From: Clostridia bacterium
GTDB taxonomy: Bacteria; Bacillota; Clostridia; Oscillospirales; Butyricicoccaceae
DNA: 9,611 nucleotides
Direction: 5' to 3'
Assembly (NCBI GenBank): GCA_017396925.1
Contig: JAFQKM010000006.1
Coordinates: 1 to 9,611 of the forward strand
Of this stretch, positions 5,112-9,611 are shown in pieces. The notes beneath the pieces were generated by a model, which worked only from the letters and a program-made list of their open reading frames with translations, ran no database searches and was not told where the DNA came from. Numbering within the stretch: position 1 is the first letter of the stretch; every line of letters starts with the position of its first letter. The position numbers and the translations under genes are program-made.

Positions 5112-5696
5112 TTATATCCGCTGATAGAAAAGACCGTCTTCGGTGCAGTACCACAGAAGCAGGGAATAGGGGATGCGGGGCAGACGGGTCTGCAGCCCCC
5201 ATTCGGGATAGCATTTGCGCAGCATGAAGCTGTCGCCGCTCAGCAGGGCCACAAAAGAGATATAGTGTGCTTTGGTCATCGGATGGTCGCCGGTGATGAA
5301 GTATTCGTTTTCAATCAGCTCCACCGAGAGCTTTTCGGCATCGTCGGCCTTCTGCGGTTCCAGCGGATGCAGCTTCTTGCCGCAGCAGGAAATGCCGGCA
5401 TCGGCCATCGAAACGATCAGATTGCCGCAGCGGGGGCAGACATGGAAATGCATCTTTTTCAGATTGCCCACTGAGATCGGGTTGGCCTGCAGTTCGCCCG
5501 AGAGCAGCTTTTCCAGTTCGATATTGAAAATGCGCGAAAGATCGGGCAGCAGAGAAACATCGGGGCAGCCGAGGCCGCGTTCCCATTTGGAGATGGTCTT
5601 GTCGCTGATGTGCATCCGTTCGGCCAGCTGCCGCTGGGTCAGATGCTTTTCCTGGCGCAGCTGATAGATCAGCCGGCCGATTTTGTTGTGATCCAT
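5112..5696 (-). CDS. XRE-family HTH regulator fused to a desulfoferrodoxin-like domain
   Basis: A 194-residue protein. Residues 5-60 are an XRE/Cro helix-turn-helix (IGRLIYQLRQEKHLTQRQLA, then HISDKTISKWERGLG). From residue 83 it resembles desulfoferrodoxin/superoxide reductase. First comes a desulforedoxin-type site, HVCPRCGN (C87, C90) with SCCGKKL (C104, C105). Then comes a superoxide-reductase-like part with DHPMTKAHY (H138, H144) and LWYCTEDGLF (C184). Two of the four iron histidines of true superoxide reductase seem replaced: Leu at about 123 (usual EKH) and Asp 187 (usual CxxH). It is therefore probably a metal- or redox-sensing repressor rather than an enzyme. The ATG at 5696 follows AGGAGGG by 7 nt; an upstream in-frame ATG at 5768 lies before the promoter and is rejected. 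Monocistronic. A palindrome over its own -10 suggests autoregulation. Targets are unknown. Confidence 0.85.
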   Translation of the reverse strand: MDHNKIGRLIYQLRQEKHLTQRQLAERMHISDKTISKWERGLGCPDVSLLPDLSRIFNIELEKLLSGELQANPISVGNLKKMHFHVCPRCGNLIVSMADAGISCCGKKLHPLEPQKADDAEKLSVELIENEYFITGDHPMTKAHYISFVALLSGDSFMLRKCYPEWGLQTRLPRIPYSLLLWYCTEDGLFYQRI

Positions 5697-5711
5697 ATTT
5701 GGTCCCTCCTG

Positions 5712-5731
5712 GTTCCCATTATAACGGGAAC
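5712..5731. promoter_or_regulatory. Palindromic operator candidate of the HTH-desulfoferrodoxin regulator
   Basis: GTTCCC-N8-GGGAAC, in which the middle TTATAA is also symmetric: 18 of 20 positions match the reverse complement. It covers the -10 box of the regulator gene and ends 15 bp before its start codon. A dimeric XRE protein bound here would block RNA polymerase, giving negative autoregulation. No second copy was seen in the window. Confidence 0.6.
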
Positions 5732-5745
5732 AGGGCCGAACGCAA
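5718..5745 (-). promoter_or_regulatory. Predicted promoter of the HTH-desulfoferrodoxin regulator
   Basis: On the minus strand TTGCGT (5745-5740), a 16-nt spacer and a perfect TATAAT (5723-5718). The -10 lies inside the operator palindrome. The start codon is 21 nt beyond the -10, so the leader is very short. Confidence 0.6.
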
Positions 5746-5766
5746 CCGCCGCTTCGTAGAATATAC

Positions 5767-5796
5767 AAAAAAGCGGCGTGACATCGGTCACACCGC
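5767..5796 (-). terminator. Rho-independent terminator of trmB
   Basis: Read on the minus strand, GCGGTGTGAC (5796-5787) pairs with GTCACGCCGC (5782-5773) over a 4-nt loop, 10 bp with one wobble, followed by T6 (5772-5767). It starts 15 bp after the trmB stop. Confidence 0.9.
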
Positions 5797-5811
5797 CTTC
5801 AGTTTTGGGTT

Positions 5812-6456
5812 TTATTTTACTTTCTTTGCCACGCAGCGATAGATCTTCATGCCCTTTTCGGTAAAGCTGCGCTCATACTCGGTCATGATGTTTTCGAACT
5901 CGGTCGAATGGAGGTCGAAGGTGACGTCGTAGAGGATATAGCCGAACTGGGAGAAGGAGCAGAGGGAGAACTCGAAGAGGCCGGTATTGTCGGTCTTCTG
6001 GTGGATCTCGCCATCCTTCTTGAGGAACTGATCATAGACCTTGAGGTAATTCTCGTGGGTCAGGCGGCGCTTATGGCGCTTCTTGGGGGGCCAGGGATCG
6101 GAGAAGTTGAGGTAGATACGGTCGACCTCGTCCTTTTCAAAAACGTCGGCCAGGGTAGCGGCATCGGCGTCGATGAAGCGGACATTCTGTACGCCGGCAG
6201 CCTGGGCCTTTTCCATGGCCAGCAGGATGACATTGGGTTCGCGCTCGACGGCCACATAGCAGATGTCGGGATTCTTCAGGGCATTGCCGACAATAAAGTC
6301 GCCCTTGCCGCAGCCGATCTCCAGATGGAGCTGGGCATTCTCGTCGGCACCGAAGAGGGCGCGCCAGTTGCCCTTATGTTCGGCGGGGGTCAGCATATTG
6401 AGCTCGGCGACCTGCTCGAGGCGGGTGTCGAGGTTCTTTTTTCTGCGCATTCTCAT
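5812..6456 (-). CDS. trmB: tRNA (guanine-N7-)-methyltransferase TrmB
   Basis: A 214-residue class I SAM-dependent methyltransferase that makes m7G46 in the variable loop of tRNAs. The SAM motif LEIGCGKGDF (45-54), the acidic E71-R72 of AVERE, D97 in FIDADAA, the family signature NFSDPWPPKKRHKRRLT (117-133), KTDN (154-157) and TEYERSF (192-198) are all present. Length and motif order are normal. Two starts are possible: ATG at 6456 and ATG at 6450 (MRMRRKK). The ribosome site is weak (GGTGAG, 8 nt before the first), and the first is taken. It has its own promoter and terminator, so it appears monocistronic, divergent from the lipoprotein gene. The assignment is secure. Confidence 0.97.
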   Translation of the reverse strand: MRMRRKKNLDTRLEQVAELNMLTPAEHKGNWRALFGADENAQLHLEIGCGKGDFIVGNALKNPDICYVAVEREPNVILLAMEKAQAAGVQNVRFIDADAATLADVFEKDEVDRIYLNFSDPWPPKKRHKRRLTHENYLKVYDQFLKKDGEIHQKTDNTGLFEFSLCSFSQFGYILYDVTFDLHSTEFENIMTEYERSFTEKGMKIYRCVAKKVK

Positions 6457-6507
6457 AACTATATCTCACCATTTCTATAGAAAAGTATTGGATTCAAAAT
6501 CTATTTT

Positions 6508-6536
6508 ATTATAAAGGCAAAATCGGTTTAAATCAA
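6508..6536 (-). promoter_or_regulatory. Predicted promoter of trmB
   Basis: On the minus strand TTGATT (6536-6531), a 17-nt spacer and a perfect TATAAT (6513-6508), about 52 nt before the ATG. Its -35 box is 8 nt from the -35 box of the divergent lipoprotein promoter. Confidence 0.78.
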
Positions 6537-6544
6537 TCCCTCAC

Positions 6545-6573
6545 TTGACGAAAGGGGAGGGGGATTTTATAAT
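6545..6573 (+). promoter_or_regulatory. Predicted promoter of the lipoprotein gene
   Basis: TTGACG (6545-6550), a 17-nt spacer and a perfect TATAAT (6568-6573), a near-consensus sigma-A promoter 31 nt before the ATG. The spacer is a purine run (AAAGGGGAGGGGG), which is unusual. Confidence 0.85.
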
Positions 6574-6604
6574 CAAAGAAGAGAAACAATGAAAAGAGGA
6601 AGCT

Positions 6605-7717
6605 ATGAGATCCTTCTGCAAACCCATCGCCCTTTGGCTGTCGGCCCTGCTGAGCCTGAGTCTGCTCGCCGGCTGCGACCGCAACACGGGCGAATATTAT
6701 ACCGAAACCGCCCACAGTGAAAAGCAGACCGTTCTGCCCTCCGAAAGCGACGACAGCGGCATCAACGGCTATTATACCCTCAAGGGCGCCGTTCTGAATA
6801 TGGTCAATATGGGCCTGAGCGAAGACGTTTTCCGTGTCGGCCAGTACAGCGGCGATCTCGAGGCCGACCTCAAGGTCATCATTCAGGAGATCACCACGGC
6901 CGAGCCCATCGGCATCTATGGCGTCTCGTCGATCACGGTCGACCAGACCCGTATCCTGACCTACCGCGAGCTGGCGGTATCGATCCAGTATAAGCGTGCC
7001 GCGGTCGACCTTCGCAGCATCGTCGATGTCCGCAGCGACTATGACCTGCACAGCCGCATAGCCACCCTGCTGGGTACCCTTGGTGAAAGCCGTGCCTTTC
7101 AGGTGACCGACGGTGTGGCGCTGCGCGATCGCATCCAGCGGGAAATCTATGCCGCCTGGATGTCCTGCGGCGCTGATGCCCCCGGCTTGGATTACACGGC
7201 GGCCGACTTCTATCCCGAAGGACAGGACAAGACGATCCTTGAAATTCGTCCCCAGTATACGGTCGAACAGGAAGTACAGCAGGCCCAGACCCAGCAGATC
7301 CTGGCGCAGGCCGAAGAGATCGCCGCCCAGCTGCCTGCAGAGGGCAGCCTTCACGAACGCCTGGATGCGGTTTCCTTCTGGCTTTATGAAAATGTCGAAT
7401 ACGACTACAGTGCCCAGCGTGTTGTCAATGAAACCGGCGGCGAACAGCGCAAGAGCGTACGCTATACCGCCTACGGTGCATTGGTCGACCGTGCGGCCGC
7501 CCAGTCGGGATTTGTTCTGGCGGCGTCGGTGCTGCTCGATCGGCTGGATATCGACCATGAAGTGGTCACCGGTACGGTGGGAGAGGATATCTATTCCTGG
7601 ATCACCCTGCTGGATGATCGCAGCAGCCTGATTTTTGATGTTACGGCACTCGAGAACGAACGGGAGCAGATCATCTATGCGGCCGACGATGGAGCCGAGC
7701 TTTTTATCCCCTGGTAA
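6605..7717 (+). CDS. Predicted lipoprotein with a degenerate transglutaminase-like domain
   Basis: A 370-residue secreted lipoprotein. Residues 1-23 are a signal peptide ending in the lipobox LLAGC, so Cys 24 should be lipidated and the protein anchored outside the membrane. The middle (about 55-215) is not recognised. It contains the segment GIYGVSSITVDQTRILTYRE and conserved-looking aromatics. A Gln/Ala-rich helix (220-243) leads to a C-terminal part resembling bacterial transglutaminase-like domains: FWLYENVEYDY (258-268), RYTAYGALVD (286-295), SGFVLAASVLLDRLDI (301-316), VVTG (320-323) and IFDVTAL (343-349). The catalytic Cys of the usual CxGY motif appears to be Gln 300, and the usual His before W is Tyr 330. 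Only Asp 345 remains, so it is probably not an enzyme. An AGAGGA site stands 5 nt before the ATG. Monocistronic. Role unknown; binding of cell-wall or peptide ligands is one possibility. Confidence 0.8.
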   Translation: MRSFCKPIALWLSALLSLSLLAGCDRNTGEYYTETAHSEKQTVLPSESDDSGINGYYTLKGAVLNMVNMGLSEDVFRVGQYSGDLEADLKVIIQEITTAEPIGIYGVSSITVDQTRILTYRELAVSIQYKRAAVDLRSIVDVRSDYDLHSRIATLLGTLGESRAFQVTDGVALRDRIQREIYAAWMSCGADAPGLDYTAADFYPEGQDKTILEIRPQYTVEQEVQQAQTQQILAQAEEIAAQLPAEGSLHERLDAVSFWLYENVEYDYSAQRVVNETGGEQRKSVRYTAYGALVDRAAAQSGFVLAASVLLDRLDIDHEVVTGTVGEDIYSWITLLDDRSSLIFDVTALENEREQIIYAADDGAELFIPW

Positions 7718-7724
7718 ATACAAG

Positions 7725-7757
7725 AAAACCCCGGACGTATTGTCCGGGGTTATTTTT
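7725..7757 (+). terminator. Rho-independent terminator of the lipoprotein gene, shared with rlmA
   Basis: AACCCCGGAC (7727-7736) pairs perfectly with GTCCGGGGTT (7742-7751) over a 5-nt loop, followed by ATTTTT. On the minus strand the stem is followed by T4, so it can also end the convergent methyltransferase operon. The T-run overlaps the last bases of that gene's stop codon. Confidence 0.9.
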
Positions 7758-8598
7758 ATGCCTGTTTCTGATAGATATGGACGTCGAATCCGATGGTGGT
7801 TTCAAGTGTTTCGAGGGCCTGCAGCCGTTCAATGCCCTCCTTGGGCGTCTTGTGGGCGTAGGGCGTCATACCGAAGAGGGCCATGATGTGGGCGTTTTCG
7901 GTCAGACAGATGGTCTCGCGGACTGTACGGGTGCCGACATGGGCAAAGCCTTCGTAATCGGCACGGGAGGCATCATTCTCGTAAGGGGTCTCGTAAAGCA
8001 GGCCCTTCATTTCCCACAGATGGCGGGCCGAGGGTACGACATAGATCAGATGGCCGCCGGGACGCAGCACACGCAGGAACTCTTCGCGGGCCATGGGAGA
8101 AAAGACGTTATAGAGCAGATCGACGCTTTCGTCCATGAGGGGCAGGTCGTAGGCTGAGGCCACGGCAAACTCCCCTTCGGGCAGACGTCTGGCCGCCTTG
8201 CGCAGGGCATACTTGGAGATATCAATGCCGGCAGTGCGGACAGCGACGCCGCTCTGGCGGAGGGTATTGTGGATACCGAAGGTATAATAGCCTTCGCCGC
8301 AGCCGCTGTCGAAGAGGGTGCAGTCTTCTTTGCCGGCACACAGGTCTGCGGCAATGCTGCAGAGGGCCCGGCGCAGCGATTCGTAATAGCCGGCATCGAG
8401 GAAGGCTGTGCGTGCGGCCACCATGGCCTTATCGTCGCCGGGATTCTTCGAGTGCATCTTGTTGGCCGGCAGAAGATGGATATAGCCGGCAGCCGACAGA
8501 TCATAGCTGTGGCCGCTCCAGCAGCGATAGCTGTTTTCCATGCGCAGCAGGGGTTTGCGGCAGATGGGGCAGGTGAACAGGGAAGGAAGGATTTGCAT
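7756..8598 (-). CDS. rlmA: 23S rRNA (guanine-N1-)-methyltransferase, RlmA family
   Basis: A 280-residue SAM-dependent methyltransferase that modifies the N1 of a guanine in helix 35 of 23S rRNA (G745 in RlmA-I; G748 in the Gram-positive RlmA-II/TlrB group). The N-terminal zinc finger is FTCPICRKPL (C10, C13) with C26 and H30 (YRCWSGHSYDL). The family block SKNPGDDKAMVAARTAFLDAG (about 50-70) is intact. SAM motif I is DSGCGEGYY (97-105), followed by GIDISKYA and YNVFSPM, the position of the family's substrate-side motif. RlmA-II members influence sensitivity to tylosin-like macrolides, but which guanine this one modifies cannot be read from the sequence. AAGGAG (8606-8611) overlaps the stop of the MmcQ/YjbR gene, giving the last gene of a three-gene operon. 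Confidence 0.92.
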   Translation of the reverse strand: MQILPSLFTCPICRKPLLRMENSYRCWSGHSYDLSAAGYIHLLPANKMHSKNPGDDKAMVAARTAFLDAGYYESLRRALCSIAADLCAGKEDCTLFDSGCGEGYYTFGIHNTLRQSGVAVRTAGIDISKYALRKAARRLPEGEFAVASAYDLPLMDESVDLLYNVFSPMAREEFLRVLRPGGHLIYVVPSARHLWEMKGLLYETPYENDASRADYEGFAHVGTRTVRETICLTENAHIMALFGMTPYAHKTPKEGIERLQALETLETTIGFDVHIYQKQA

Positions 8599-8608
8599 AA
8601 CAGGCTCC

Positions 8609-9010
8609 TTATAACGATGAGGATGCGGGAGATCCGCCGAGGATCTCTTTCTGCATCTTTTTGGTCAGCTTGGAAAAGACAAGGTCATAGGACTGACGGC
8701 AGAGATCGAGGATGAGATCTTCGGGCAGTTCACCGTCCAGCAGAATTGCGATCCAGTGCTTTTTATCCATATAGAATCCGGGATGGATCTCGGGATGCTG
8801 CTCCTGCAGAAAGAGGGATTGGTCGGGTGCACATTTGAGGTTGAGCAGAGGATGACCGGCATAAGGCGCTTTGTGGTCACTGCTGGGGGTGCAGATGGCG
8901 GCGAACATTTTGCTGCCCACCTGCCAGCGATGCCAGTTCCATTCTTCCTTATAGTCACGGACAGCGCCGGGCATCCGGCTCAGGTATTCTTCCAGGCGAG
9001 ACATTTCCAT
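8609..9010 (-). CDS. MmcQ/YjbR family protein
   Basis: A 133-residue small cytoplasmic protein of the MmcQ/YjbR (CyaY-like fold) family. Recognisable parts are WHRWQVGSKMFAAI, PLLNLKCAPDQSLFLQEQHPEIHPGFYMDKKHWIAI and LCRQSYDLVFSKLTKK, in the usual order and covering nearly the whole chain. Family members are often labelled DNA-binding, but a biochemical role is not established. The ATG at 9010 follows AAAGGAG (9019-9025) by 8 nt; an in-frame ATG at 9034 lies upstream of that site inside the preceding gene and is rejected. The ribosome site overlaps the stop codon of the radical SAM gene, and the gene ends 10 bp before rlmA, so it is in the middle of a tight operon. Confidence 0.92.
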   Translation of the reverse strand: MEMSRLEEYLSRMPGAVRDYKEEWNWHRWQVGSKMFAAICTPSSDHKAPYAGHPLLNLKCAPDQSLFLQEQHPEIHPGFYMDKKHWIAILLDGELPEDLILDLCRQSYDLVFSKLTKKMQKEILGGSPASSSL

Positions 9011-9023
9011 ACAAACAGCTCCT

Positions 9024-9611
9024 TTACATACCAAACTTCATGTGGGCATAGCCGCATTTGCGGCACAGCTCCTCGCGGGCTTTGTGATCCTTGAAGCCCT
9101 CGTAGATGGCAATGGCCCGCGGGTTCTGCAGGATCTCTTCCATGTCCTGCTCAAAAAGATTGCCGAGGGGGATGTCGCCCTCGTGGTCGAGGCAGCAGTG
9201 AACGACCGTGCAGTCACACAGCACACCGATCTGGTCGCGCAGACCGTAGCAGAAGGTGGCTTCGCCCTGATCGGGAGCCGCAAGGTCGGGCCAATCGAAC
9301 TTGTCACCATATTCCAGATACACGCGCTCGCCCAGGCGGGGGCCACGGCGTTCTTCGGTCCACGGGACAGGGAAGAAGGCTTCCATGCGCTGCAGGATCT
9401 CTCGGTTGCGCCGGTCGGCACCGCCACTGTTCCACAGGCGGTATACGACCAGCTTCTTGCCCTCAGCCGCCTTACCGAAGGCGAAGCAGCCATCCAGATA
9501 TTCCGTAAAAGGAACGGCCAGATCGTTGGCCTCGAAGGCATGGAGGGAAATGTTGATCTTGTGCAGGCCGGGGGCGTGCAGAAGCATTTCCTGACGGGCA
9601 CGCAGCAGTGT
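9024..9611 (-). CDS. Radical SAM protein with SPASM-like C-terminus, C-terminal part (runs off the right edge)
   Basis: The last 195 residues are visible. INISLHAFEAND is the radical SAM barrel strand that follows the cluster-binding region; the CxxxCxxC loop itself lies outside the window. The C-terminus is Cys-rich in a SPASM/twitch-like order: FCYGLRDQIGVLCDCTVVHCCLD, then GDIPLGNLFEQDMEEI and finally LCRKCGY. This suggests an auxiliary iron-sulfur cluster. Such proteins modify peptides, proteins or other substrates, but no precursor peptide is visible here and the neighbours (MmcQ/YjbR, rlmA) do not reveal a target. The TAA stop is part of the AAAGGAG of the next gene, so translation is probably coupled. 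Family firm, function open. Confidence 0.88.
   Translation of the reverse strand, partial: TLLRARQEMLLHAPGLHKINISLHAFEANDLAVPFTEYLDGCFAFGKAAEGKKLVVYRLWNSGGADRRNREILQRMEAFFPVPWTEERRGPRLGERVYLEYGDKFDWPDLAAPDQGEATFCYGLRDQIGVLCDCTVVHCCLDHEGDIPLGNLFEQDMEEILQNPRAIAIYEGFKDHKAREELCRKCGYAHMKFGM

Noticed and set aside
5697..5768. 24-residue N-terminal extension of the HTH regulator
   Set aside because: This stretch holds the promoter, operator and ribosome site, and the protein from 5696 already begins with the normal XRE start.
6533..7723. A 396-residue open frame antisense to the lipoprotein gene
   Set aside because: The sense strand has a signal peptide, lipobox, promoter, ribosome site and terminator. 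The antisense frame has none of these and runs through the trmB promoter.

Overview
The window looks like chromosomal DNA of a GC-rich, anaerobic Gram-positive bacterium, most likely a gut clostridium of the Oscillospiraceae/Ruminococcaceae type. The reasons are strong Shine-Dalgarno sites (AAGGAG type) before most genes, GC-rich codon use (CTG, GGC, GCC), an Etf-linked FAD oxidase, an ECF-type riboflavin transporter under an FMN riboswitch, and a regulator built on a desulfoferrodoxin-like domain. The species is not certain. No transposase, integrase, phage, plasmid or CRISPR gene was seen.

Layout. (1) Bases 1-1861, minus strand: a FAD-binding lactate/glycolate-type oxidase and, coupled by a TGATG overlap, the start of an EtfB gene that leaves the window. 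(2) Bases 1862-2177: a compact divergent control region with a promoter each way, followed by an FMN riboswitch. (3) Bases 2178-3009, plus strand: ribU, whose last 22 codons occur again 201 bp downstream, on the far side of a 135-bp block made of four consecutive hairpins; a terminator follows. (4) Bases 3030-5052, plus strand: an N-acyl-D-amino-acid deacylase and a small VOC-fold protein, ending at a terminator shared with the convergent gene. (5) Bases 5112-5696, minus strand: an XRE repressor fused to a desulfoferrodoxin-like domain, with a palindrome over its own -10 box. (6) Bases 5812-6456, minus strand: trmB, and bases 6605-7717, plus strand: a lipoprotein with a transglutaminase-like fold lacking its catalytic Cys and His. 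These two are driven by back-to-back promoters. (7) Bases 7756-9611, minus strand: a tight operon of a radical SAM protein (partial), an MmcQ/YjbR protein and an RlmA-type 23S rRNA methyltransferase.

How the genes fit together. Region 1 makes FAD-dependent oxidase/Etf proteins, and the divergent ribU imports riboflavin, the precursor of that FAD, under FMN feedback. The D-amino-acid deacylase and the VOC protein form a second transcription unit, which has no strong promoter of its own. trmB and rlmA are RNA-modification housekeeping genes.

The most unusual feature is the ribU tail. The hairpin block sits exactly after the stop codon and is bordered by two 66-bp copies of the gene's end. The copies differ at only four bases, all synonymous and all within 10 nt. 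This looks like a small element that inserted at a gene end and kept or supplied an intact reading frame. The HTH-desulfoferrodoxin regulator with an altered iron site and the pseudo-transglutaminase lipoprotein are the next most interesting.
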